Shown: in pieces, positions 8,072 to 16,167 of the stretch
Position numbering within the stretch: the first letter of the stretch is position 1
How the letters are laid out: every line of letters starts with the position of its first letter
Assembly: GCF_042219825.1 (NCBI RefSeq)
Contig: NZ_JBHJHQ010000003.1
Coordinates: forward strand, 1 to 64,000
Length of the DNA stretch: 64,000 nucleotides
DNA from: JBHJHP01 sp042219825
Lineage (GTDB): Bacteria; Bacteroidota; Bacteroidia; Bacteroidales; UBA5342
Reading direction: 5' to 3'
Made by a program: the position numbers and the translations under genes
Notes under the pieces: model-generated
Databases searched by the model: none
The model's input: the letters and a program-made list of their open reading frames with translations, nothing else
What the model was told of the DNA's origin: nothing

Positions 8072-9634
8072 TTAATTTGGTATGGTATATGGAAGTCTGT
8101 CAAAAACTGAAACACCTTCAACCATTCTCGGATCATTGGTTTCCGTTAGCACTGTTTCCAACTGGTCAGATAGTTCATCTTTTATCACAGTCATTTCAAC
8201 CTGACCTGCAAGATTATTAACCTCCCATGGGTCTGTACTCAAATCGTACAACTCTTCATAAGGACGCTTCGCAAATGCCAAATCCATGTAATATGAATAC
8301 TCAGGATTACAATAATTATTCAGATACCAGGTCTTGGTTGGGCCGCCATCCAAATCGGGAAAGTTGTTACCAATGTGTCCAACCGGCCATCTTTCAGGTC
8401 TGAAATTTCGGATGTACTTATACTGTTTCCCATCAATTACCTTTATAATAGCTCTTTGAGGATAAGGAAGATTTCCAGGCCGTGCTGATGCAACGTGCCG
8501 TTCACGTCCGGTCACAACATAATCCCTTGTCGGGTCAATAACTCCACTGCCAGGAGCTTCCATTACAGGCACAAGGCTTTTCCCTGTCATTACATCCGGT
8601 ATATCAACCTCTCCCAGCTGGAGAAATGTAGGAGCCAGATCCATCAGGTTTACCATATCTTCAACTACCCTGCCACTGTCTATCATAGAGGGATATCTGA
8701 TAGCCAATGGAACATGTGTTCCAAGATTATACAGGTTACATTTTGCGCGTGGAAATCCGGGAATACCATGATCCCCGCTTACTACAATGACTGTATTGTC
8801 AAGCTCGCCGATTTCTTCCAGTTTTTGAATGATCAGTCCCAATGCATAATCAAAGGCCAGAACTTCTCCGAGATAATCTGCAAAGTCTTGCCGTATCTCC
8901 GGCTCATCCGGCAAACCAGATGGGAGCTTACCTATCAGGTCATCAGGATTTATATTCCATAGTTTTGATCCCGAACCTTCAGCCCAGGGCCTGTGTGTAT
9001 TCCATGGACCCCACCAGTAGCAAAACGGCTGCCCTTCTTCCCTGTCAGACAAAAAGCCTTCAAAATTTTCTACCACTTCATTAAACAACCGTTGTCGTTC
9101 AGTCGCCATAGCTTCGTCTGTGCTGTACTGATAAATAGTTTGGGAAAATGTACAAAAGTCACGACCACTAACTTCATAGGTATTGTCTGCTCCACCATAA
9201 GGAGCATTGGCCGGTGTTCCCGGGTACCATACTTTATAGGTTCTGCCGATATGATAGCCATTATCCTTTAATATCAGCGGATACGATGGTATCTGATCAT
9301 CCCAGACAGCGCCCTGCAATATGGCACCTCTGCCGGTCCGCCAGAAATATTGCCCTGATAACAACGAACTCCGGCATGGGGTACACGATGGCGCAGTTAC
9401 ATGAGCATTCATAAAAACAGCTCCCTCTCTGGCAATCCTGTCAAAATTAGGCGTTTTAATGATCGAATTCGGAGTATTGCCTCCTTCAATCGAATCGTAA
9501 ATACTTTGGTAACGCCCCATGTCGTCTCCAAATGCAAATAAAATATTTGGCCTGTCCTGGGCACCTGCACCATTTAAACATGCAAAAGTAGATGCCAGGG
9601 TCAAAACCGATCCCATTGTCTTTGTAAGGTTCAT
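8072..9634 (-). CDS. Type I sulfatase (S1 family, SGSH/S1_8-like), copy 1
   Basis: A 520-residue formylglycine-dependent sulfatase. After a signal peptide (~1-25, ending AGAQ) comes RPNILFAFGDDMGR with the metal-binding Asp pair. The maturation motif C-x-P-x-R is C84-T-P-C-R88, followed by SSLLSG; C84 would become formylglycine. Later motifs include GPWNTHRPW and SGDHGIPGFPRAKCNLYNLGTHVPL, a layout like N-sulfoglucosamine sulfohydrolase-type enzymes; the true substrate is unknown. The fourth motif residue is a second Cys, which is unusual. It should remove sulfate esters or N-sulfate from an imported oligosaccharide in the periplasm. It is a tandem paralogue of the gene at 9692 (about 28 residue differences by eye). 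No T9SS tail or lipobox. Confidence 0.93.
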   Translation of the reverse strand: MNLTKTMGSVLTLASTFACLNGAGAQDRPNILFAFGDDMGRYQSIYDSIEGGNTPNSIIKTPNFDRIAREGAVFMNAHVTAPSCTPCRSSLLSGQYFWRTGRGAILQGAVWDDQIPSYPLILKDNGYHIGRTYKVWYPGTPANAPYGGADNTYEVSGRDFCTFSQTIYQYSTDEAMATERQRLFNEVVENFEGFLSDREEGQPFCYWWGPWNTHRPWAEGSGSKLWNINPDDLIGKLPSGLPDEPEIRQDFADYLGEVLAFDYALGLIIQKLEEIGELDNTVIVVSGDHGIPGFPRAKCNLYNLGTHVPLAIRYPSMIDSGRVVEDMVNLMDLAPTFLQLGEVDIPDVMTGKSLVPVMEAPGSGVIDPTRDYVVTGRERHVASARPGNLPYPQRAIIKVIDGKQYKYIRNFRPERWPVGHIGNNFPDLDGGPTKTWYLNNYCNPEYSYYMDLAFAKRPYEELYDLSTDPWEVNNLAGQVEMTVIKDELSDQLETVLTETNDPRMVEGVSVFDRLPYTIPN

Positions 9635-9691
9635 AGTACTATTTTTAGTTAAACTTTATTTTTTAATCTCATTACAGATTCAAATATTTTC

Positions 9692-11260
9692 TCAGTTCGC
9701 AATTGTATACGGAAGTCTGTCAAAAACTGAAACACCTTCAGCCATTCTCGGATCATTGGTTTCCGTTAGCACAGTTTCCAACTGATCAGATAGTTCATCT
9801 TTTATCACAGTCATTTCAACCTGACCTGCAAGATTATTAACCTCCCATGGGTCTGCACTCAGATCGTACAACTCTTCATAAGGACGCTTCGCAAATGCCA
9901 AATCCATATAATACGTATACTCCGGATTGCAATAGTTATTCAGATACCAGGTCTTGGTTGGACCATCTCCCAAATCAGGGAAACTATTACCAATATGTCC
10001 AACAGGCCATCTTTCTGGTTTGAAATTTCGGATGTACTTATACTGTTTCCCATCAATTACCTTTATAATGGCTCTTTGAGGATAAGGAAGATTTCCAGGC
10101 CGTGCTGATGCAACGTGCCGTTCGCGTCCGGTCACAACATAATTCCTCGTCGGGTCAATAACTCCACTTCCGGAAGCTTCCATTACAGGCACAAGGCTTT
10201 TTCCTGTCATTACATCCGGTATATCAACCTCTCCAAGCTGGAGAAATGTAGGAGCCAGATCCATCAGGTTTACCATATCTTCAACTACCCTGCCACTGTC
10301 TATCATAGAAGGATATCTGACAGCCAATGGAACATGTGTTCCAAAATTGTATAGGTTACATTTTGCGCGTGGAAATCCGGGAATACCATGATCTCCGCTT
10401 ACTACAATGACTGTATTGTCAAGCTCGCCGATTTCTTCCAGTTTTTGAATGATCAGTCCCAATGCATAGTCAAAGGCCAGAACTTCTCCGAGATAATCAG
10501 CGAAGTCTTCCCGTATCTCCGGTTCATCGGGCAAACCAGATGGGAGCTTACCTATCAGGTCATCAGGATTTATATTCCATAATTTTGATCCCGAACCTTC
10601 AGCCCAGGGCCTGTGTGTGTTCCATGGCCCCCACCAATAGCAAAACGGCTGACCTTCTTCCCTGTCAGACAAAAAGCCTTCAAAATTATTCACCACTTCA
10701 TCAAATAACCGCTGCCGTTCAGACGCTATGGCTTCATCAGTGCTGTATTGTAAAATGGTTTGGGAAAAGAAACAGAAATCACGTCCTGCCCCTTCATACT
10801 TGTTTTCTGATGGCCCTCCATAAGGAGCATTGGCTGGTGTTCCCGGGTACCATACTTTATAGGTTCTGCCTATGTGATATCCGTTATCCTTTAATATAAG
10901 CGGATACGACGGAATCTGATCATCCCAGACAGCACCCTGCAATATGGCACCTCTGCCGGTCCGCCAGAAATATTGCCCTGACAACAACGAACTCCGGCAT
11001 GGTGTACATGATGGTGCAGTTACATGAGCATTCATAAAAACAGCTCCCTCTCTGGCAATCCTGTCAAAATTGGGCGTTTTGATAATCGAATTCGGAGTAT
11101 TGCCTCCTTCAATCGAATCGTAAATACTTTGGTAACGTCCCATGTCGTCCCCAAATGCAAATAAAATATTTGGTCTGTCCTGGGCACCTGCACCATTTAA
11201 ACATGCAAAAGCAGATGCCAGGGTCAACGCTGATCCAATAGTCTTTGTCAGGTTCATCAT
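9692..11260 (-). CDS. Type I sulfatase (S1 family, SGSH/S1_8-like), copy 2
   Basis: A 522-residue paralogue of the neighbouring sulfatase, colinear over its full length and identical in all motifs (CTPCR, DDMG, SGDHGIPG). Two Met codons start the frame (11260 and 11257); the second gives the same N-terminus as copy 1. Differences are concentrated at about residues 148-180 (GGPSENKYEGAGRDFCFFSQ here against GGADNTYEVSGRDFCTFSQ), just before a conserved WWGPWNTHRPW segment. Elsewhere substitutions are sparse and conservative. Similarity stops at the gene ends; the short intergenic regions differ. It lies 26 bases after the sulfatase-module fusion gene in the same operon. Confidence 0.93.
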   Translation of the reverse strand: MMNLTKTIGSALTLASAFACLNGAGAQDRPNILFAFGDDMGRYQSIYDSIEGGNTPNSIIKTPNFDRIAREGAVFMNAHVTAPSCTPCRSSLLSGQYFWRTGRGAILQGAVWDDQIPSYPLILKDNGYHIGRTYKVWYPGTPANAPYGGPSENKYEGAGRDFCFFSQTILQYSTDEAIASERQRLFDEVVNNFEGFLSDREEGQPFCYWWGPWNTHRPWAEGSGSKLWNINPDDLIGKLPSGLPDEPEIREDFADYLGEVLAFDYALGLIIQKLEEIGELDNTVIVVSGDHGIPGFPRAKCNLYNFGTHVPLAVRYPSMIDSGRVVEDMVNLMDLAPTFLQLGEVDIPDVMTGKSLVPVMEASGSGVIDPTRNYVVTGRERHVASARPGNLPYPQRAIIKVIDGKQYKYIRNFKPERWPVGHIGNSFPDLGDGPTKTWYLNNYCNPEYTYYMDLAFAKRPYEELYDLSADPWEVNNLAGQVEMTVIKDELSDQLETVLTETNDPRMAEGVSVFDRLPYTIAN

Positions 11261-11285
11261 ATTAATAATCTGATTTTATCTTTAC

Positions 11286-14081
11286 TCACAATTTCAAAAT
11301 TTTGAATTTTCTTATCTCTTCGTAATTACTACAGTTCAACAGATAAACCCCTGTTTTTAAACCATACATATTTATGATGTGTGCCTCTGATCCGTTTATC
11401 ACCTCATTTCTGATATGTGAACCATTAATATCATAAATACTTACCACTGACGGAAGATCGCCTGAGGCCTTTATATTCACATTTCCATATGTTACCGTTG
11501 GGTAAACCATGAAACTTTCCATTGTGACTTCTGCGGAATGAGTTGGCAAAAAATGCCTTGGCGTCGGATCTGTATTCAAAACAATGTCATCAAAAAAAAT
11601 ATCAATATCCGAATCCAGCCGGGTATATATGTCCTGATTCACGAAATCAGGCTTAAACTCCATGTAACAATAAGTCCCCGGAGTGGTAATCTTAAATACC
11701 AGATCCTGCCACTTATCTATATAATTCTGTGTCTCATTTTTAATTTCACCTGTATTACTTGAAGGTTTGGAATGTCTGTCTTTCAGTTGTGCACACACCG
11801 TTGAGGCAACGGGTTTGTTGACCAAAGCATGTAAATAAACCGGAACATTTGTAATGTTAACCGTGTCAAATTCAAACCAGGCATAAGCCCACCATTTCCC
11901 GTCAATTTTCCGGTTGAACCGACCAACAGAATCGCTTTGATTCAATTGGGAAATTTGTGGATTATCTATAATATCAAATGCCTCATGATCTTCCAGTAAT
12001 CCATCCGGATTTCCATTTACACCCCAACGGCCTGCAAATCCGTCTTCAAAATCCTGCACAACAACCTCTTCAAATTCAAACACTTCTCCGCCTCTTGGCT
12101 TTGGGTCATCATTGATTATAATCTCATCAAAATAAATATCAATGTCATCTGCCAAACGTTCAGGATAAGGTGGATTTGCTGAATTATCAAAATCCGCTTT
12201 TATTTCGAGAGAAGAATAGAGTCCCGGCGTCGAGATCTCAAATACCATATCTTCCCATTCATCTACTTTTGTATTAATACCAACCACCTCAGGAGTTGCA
12301 GCATTATTCCCACCTTTAAACTGGACACAAACTTTGGATAAGATCGGTTTGCGCACCATGACATGCAGATATTTCGGAGTTGTTTCAGTTGCAGACACAT
12401 AAACCGGATCAAAATCAAACCAGGCGAATCCCCACCAATACCCTGTTTTCAGTCTTTTGAATTTCCCAACCGTTGACGTGGTATTGATTCCTTCCGAAAA
12501 AGGATTCTCCACCTTATTAAAATAGGTGTGATCCACATCTTCATCATCTGATGTAGCATTTGGAGGCTCGGTCACATTTCCTTTGGTTCCGTAATCTCCA
12601 TAAAACTCCTGTTCAAAATCAAAAATTTCATCCTCGCCTAAAGCCCATTTGGGAATATTCATTTCATTCATCCAGCTATCCAATCTGCTTTTTAATTCTT
12701 CAGCCTTTTCCGTATTTGTGGAATAGAGATTATTGTGTTCTCCCGGATCATCCTTTAAGTTATAGAGTTCGTAATAATCGGGCGATAATGCATACCGATA
12801 AATCAGCTTATAATCACCTTTTCTTAGTACACAAGCCTTCCGCGGATTCCATGTTGATGCTCCTGCCGGATAATACCAAAAGATCTCGTCCCTGCCTATA
12901 TCCTGAGCATTAAAAAGCGGAACCATGCTGACACCATCCAAAACCTGGGATGTTGCTCCTTCTGCCAGATCTAAAAATGTTGGATAGAAATCAACAAAAC
13001 TTACAGGGGTTTCATTTACTTTATCTGCAAGGCACCCTGCAGGGTACCTAACAATTAAAGGGACACGGATACCTCCTTCATAAAGCCACGTTTTAGCCTC
13101 CCTTAAACCACCATTATTAGCTACCTCTTCTGCACCACCATTATCAGATGTTACAACAAGCAAGGTATTCTCATCAATCCCCAACTCCTTTAAAGTTTCT
13201 ACAATACTTCCTATCCCGGCATCTATTCTTTCCAGCATTGCTGCCAGATAGGGATTATCTATTGCTCCGGCATGACGTGGAGATGAGGAATCAAAATAAT
13301 CCGAGGTACCAGAACCGTATTTGTCTTCATATTTTTGCTTATATTTTTGGACCAGATTCTCTGGTGCCTCCAACGTCATATGCACACTATAAAGCTGAAG
13401 TGCTAAAAAGAAAGGGGTATCCTTTTTATCCCTGATAAACTGATCAGCCTCTCTAAAAAGCCTGTCTGGTAAAAACTCATCTGTTTCGCCCTCTGTTACA
13501 GTCGATATCTTATCGTAAGGATAAAAATAATCACCTCCGGCAATATATTTTGTTTCTGTTGCAATTACCTTGTCATAGCCATGAGCAGCAGGACCACCCG
13601 GATTATTTTCAAAATCTGTATCCAAATGCCATTTGCCAATTAATCCTGTATAATAGCCTGCATTTTTTAAAGCTTCATTTACGGTAACATGATCCCCAGG
13701 CTTCAGGTATTCATCCGAATTTTCTGATACAAAATCATATATGCCATGTCTGGCTGTATACTGTCCTGTTTGTATCGAAGCTCTGGATGGTGAACATACC
13801 GGTGCCGAAGCATAGGCATTTGTAAAGGTCATACCTTCCTTTGCCAATTGGTTTATATTGGGAGTTTCATTAAAGGTATTGCCGTAAGTCTCAAATTCTC
13901 CATAGCCAAGATCATCAATAAGCACCATCACAATATTGGGCTTCTCTGCCTGAGCTTTTGCAATCCCACTGTTAAAATAGAACAAAATATCTACCAGAAT
14001 AAACAAATTAATTCGGAGGTTCAAAAATCCTCTTTTAAGCAGAGTCCCTGTTCTTCTTGTAACTTCATGTTCCATGATCAC
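11286..14081 (-). CDS. Secreted sulfatase fused to two putative carbohydrate-binding modules and a T9SS domain
   Basis: A 931-residue protein. An atypically long N-terminus with one hydrophobic segment (about 25-43) acts as signal peptide; M3 is an alternative start. The S1 sulfatase domain (~47-510) has IDDLGYGEFETYG and the formylglycine motif C96-S-P-S-R100 followed by ASIQTGQ, plus TSDNGGAEE and GKWHLD. Two copies of the locus-specific module follow (~505-690 and ~700-850), each opening with a DFE-rich strand and ending DIDI-F/Y-FDEI/DDI. The last ~70 residues resemble a degenerate T9SS sorting domain (FMVYPTVTYGNVNI, GVYLLNCSNYEEIRKFKILKL). This predicts an extracellular sulfatase acting on intact polysaccharide, unlike the periplasmic sulfatases downstream. 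Sulfatases with appended binding modules are uncommon. Confidence 0.9.
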   Translation of the reverse strand: MIMEHEVTRRTGTLLKRGFLNLRINLFILVDILFYFNSGIAKAQAEKPNIVMVLIDDLGYGEFETYGNTFNETPNINQLAKEGMTFTNAYASAPVCSPSRASIQTGQYTARHGIYDFVSENSDEYLKPGDHVTVNEALKNAGYYTGLIGKWHLDTDFENNPGGPAAHGYDKVIATETKYIAGGDYFYPYDKISTVTEGETDEFLPDRLFREADQFIRDKKDTPFFLALQLYSVHMTLEAPENLVQKYKQKYEDKYGSGTSDYFDSSSPRHAGAIDNPYLAAMLERIDAGIGSIVETLKELGIDENTLLVVTSDNGGAEEVANNGGLREAKTWLYEGGIRVPLIVRYPAGCLADKVNETPVSFVDFYPTFLDLAEGATSQVLDGVSMVPLFNAQDIGRDEIFWYYPAGASTWNPRKACVLRKGDYKLIYRYALSPDYYELYNLKDDPGEHNNLYSTNTEKAEELKSRLDSWMNEMNIPKWALGEDEIFDFEQEFYGDYGTKGNVTEPPNATSDDEDVDHTYFNKVENPFSEGINTTSTVGKFKRLKTGYWWGFAWFDFDPVYVSATETTPKYLHVMVRKPILSKVCVQFKGGNNAATPEVVGINTKVDEWEDMVFEISTPGLYSSLEIKADFDNSANPPYPERLADDIDIYFDEIIINDDPKPRGGEVFEFEEVVVQDFEDGFAGRWGVNGNPDGLLEDHEAFDIIDNPQISQLNQSDSVGRFNRKIDGKWWAYAWFEFDTVNITNVPVYLHALVNKPVASTVCAQLKDRHSKPSSNTGEIKNETQNYIDKWQDLVFKITTPGTYCYMEFKPDFVNQDIYTRLDSDIDIFFDDIVLNTDPTPRHFLPTHSAEVTMESFMVYPTVTYGNVNIKASGDLPSVVSIYDINGSHIRNEVINGSEAHIINMYGLKTGVYLLNCSNYEEIRKFKILKL

Positions 14082-14099
14082 TATAATTACTTCCTGTTT

Positions 14100-15914
14100 T
14101 TACCTTTTGAATTTCAAATACTTATCCTGTACATTCAATACATACACACCACTTTTCAATCCGGCAATATCAATACAATGGCCTGTTCCATTTAAAAGAA
14201 GCCGGCCATTTACAGAGAATATTTTATATACATCATCCTCGGTCATTCCTGTGACCGAAATGCTTTGGTTTCCATTGCGCTTTATTTTAAAGCTATTAGC
14301 AGCAGGTTGATTGGGTGATAGTATACCTGTCGATATTTTTTCGGGATTAAAAACGATATCATCAAAGTACCAGTAATTATTGGCAGCAGTACCTCCTGCA
14401 TCAAATAGCAAAACTATTTTCCCATATAATTCAGACTGTGGATCCAGAGCCGAAAAGTCAAACTCCATATCAACCCACTTATTTACAGTAGTAAGTTCCT
14501 GTTTTACTTCAAGCTGCCCATATTTATAATTTGAAGGATGTTCTATTTTAAAAAATACCTTGCCCGGAGTTTCTGTGAATACTTTCATTGTAAAAACTGA
14601 TCCATCAGTGAAATCAAACCTGTTTTCCAATGGTTCAGAATAGAGCAACTCATACTGATCTGTGGTTGTAATGATTCTGCCACTCTGGTTGCTTGGATTG
14701 TTATTATCAGGGTTTGGGTTGTATACAACATCATACAACATGTTGTTGTTACTATTAAAAAACGTTAGATCTCTATCTTCAAAATTCACTATCGTATCGC
14801 CTGACAGAACAACTTTGTTTTGCCATTCCGGCTTAAAACCACCATCTACCCAGAATAAGAAATCAGATGTGGAAACACTTGCGATACCGGTTCGTGAGTT
14901 ACCGGGGAAATAAGGTTCATCCCTGTCTTCCGGTATACAATAACATCCCCAGCCTTCATAAAACATATAAAGTGTATCCCGGTATTCAAAAACTTCGCCA
15001 AACCATATTCCTCCCTGATCCCAGTCTCCCGGATCACCTCTCATTAAAAGTGGAAATTCGTTATCTACCTTTGTCCAGTTAATCAGGTCATCTGAATAAG
15101 CCGCATGGAATCTGTTTGGAAAATCAAAATGCTGATTACTGCCCTGGTAAATCATATACCACATATTATTCAACCTGAAAATGCGGGCTCCATTAACTGA
15201 GTAAGAATCAAAATTACCGGGTCCCCCACCTACTCCAAGTACTTTTATGCTGTCTCTATCTGAAATATTCTCCGGATCGGAGGTTACTTTAACATATATC
15301 TCCAGGTTGCTGTCAAAACGATGCGTTTTTCTGTTGTAAAGTCCGTCGCCATAATAAATGTAATACTGTCCGTTATGATAAATGGCATCATTGGCACCAA
15401 CATCATTTTTCAGTGGATTAGAACTAAATTTTTCTGACGTAAGGCCATCGCTACCAAGCCTGGCTCCTGCAAGCGTCGAAGTACCGTTACTGTTTACAGC
15501 TTTATAATAAAAATAGACATCTCCGTTTTCGCCTACTACAGGTGCACAATCCAGAAGATTCTGTTCGTCATAAGTCCCGGGATTGCCATAAGGTATTACC
15601 GGATTATTTTCGTACTCCAGCCAGGGGCCATATGGAGAAAAATTATTTGTATCCTGATATAAAACACCAATCTGATCATGATATTCAGGTGTTTTACCAC
15701 TACCTCTTACATATAACCGCCATAATTTATCGGGACTCTCGTCAGGTGTTAAGATTGCAGCATTCGCAACGTGAATAGCCCTCCAGTCAGGCAGGGAAGA
15801 ACCGATATTCAACACCGGATTTTTTTTGTATTTTTTGAATAACGAATTTTGAGATATTCCGCCGGATAAAAATACAAAACAAAAAGCGACCGCTAATCCG
15901 AGAGTTTTATTCAT
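14100..15914 (-). CDS. Secreted five-bladed beta-propeller glycosidase-like protein (GH43/GH117-like) with binding module and T9SS domain
   Basis: A 604-residue protein. The ATG at 15914 gives a proper signal peptide (MNKTLGLAVAFCFVFLSGG); the upstream in-frame ATG at 15953 overlaps a predicted -7 box and is rejected. Residues ~35-385 look like a five-bladed propeller with recurrent strands (WRAIHVANAAIL, LLDCAPVV, NDAIYHNGQYYIYYGDG, AYSDDLINWTKVD, GGIWFGEVFEY), typical of GH43/GH117/GH32-like enzymes. I cannot assign a family or prove activity. A copy of the locus module follows (~390-540, ending YWYFDDIVF), then a T9SS tail. It is paralogous to the lipoprotein at 21764, where the module comes first. 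It is the first gene of its operon, divergent from the regulator at 16168. Confidence 0.83.
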   Translation of the reverse strand: MNKTLGLAVAFCFVFLSGGISQNSLFKKYKKNPVLNIGSSLPDWRAIHVANAAILTPDESPDKLWRLYVRGSGKTPEYHDQIGVLYQDTNNFSPYGPWLEYENNPVIPYGNPGTYDEQNLLDCAPVVGENGDVYFYYKAVNSNGTSTLAGARLGSDGLTSEKFSSNPLKNDVGANDAIYHNGQYYIYYGDGLYNRKTHRFDSNLEIYVKVTSDPENISDRDSIKVLGVGGGPGNFDSYSVNGARIFRLNNMWYMIYQGSNQHFDFPNRFHAAYSDDLINWTKVDNEFPLLMRGDPGDWDQGGIWFGEVFEYRDTLYMFYEGWGCYCIPEDRDEPYFPGNSRTGIASVSTSDFLFWVDGGFKPEWQNKVVLSGDTIVNFEDRDLTFFNSNNNMLYDVVYNPNPDNNNPSNQSGRIITTTDQYELLYSEPLENRFDFTDGSVFTMKVFTETPGKVFFKIEHPSNYKYGQLEVKQELTTVNKWVDMEFDFSALDPQSELYGKIVLLFDAGGTAANNYWYFDDIVFNPEKISTGILSPNQPAANSFKIKRNGNQSISVTGMTEDDVYKIFSVNGRLLLNGTGHCIDIAGLKSGVYVLNVQDKYLKFKR

Positions 15915-15950
15915 AATAATAATCAGGTTAAATCCAGTTTTAACACAAGC

Positions 15951-15958
15951 CAAAAATA
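15951..15958 (-). promoter_or_regulatory. -7 box of the 15914-5236 operon
   Basis: On the minus strand TATTTTTG matches the Bacteroidota -7 consensus TAnnTTTG exactly, 36 bases upstream of the ATG at 15914. No good TTTG -33 element was found at the usual spacing. It supports the shorter start. Confidence 0.48.
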
Positions 15959-16097
15959 TTCATTGATTACCGGATTGGCATGTACATCCTGATTCAAAAC
16001 AATGGATTAATTAATCAAATAGTATGTTTTTCAACTACAGTGAACTGATTTTACATGCAATGGACTGAATTGTCCAGTTTTTATAGCTATATCATAA

Positions 16098-16105
16098 TAT
16101 TTTTG
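16098..16105 (+). promoter_or_regulatory. -7 box of the hybrid two-component regulator gene
   Basis: TATTTTTG matches TAnnTTTG, 62 bases before the ATG at 16168. No convincing -33 TTTG at the normal distance. With the box at 15951-15958 it makes a divergent promoter region of about 140 bases between regulator and operon. Confidence 0.45.
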
Positions 16106-16167
16106 TCATACGGTCTTTTCAGTTGCTGAATTGCCAGATTTTATAAAAAGTATTAGCTTTACTTACG

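Noticed and set aside
8495..10899. Plus-strand reading frames opposite the two sulfatases
   Set aside because: They occur in parallel in both copies only because the sense genes are duplicated; they have no signal peptide, family motif or start context.
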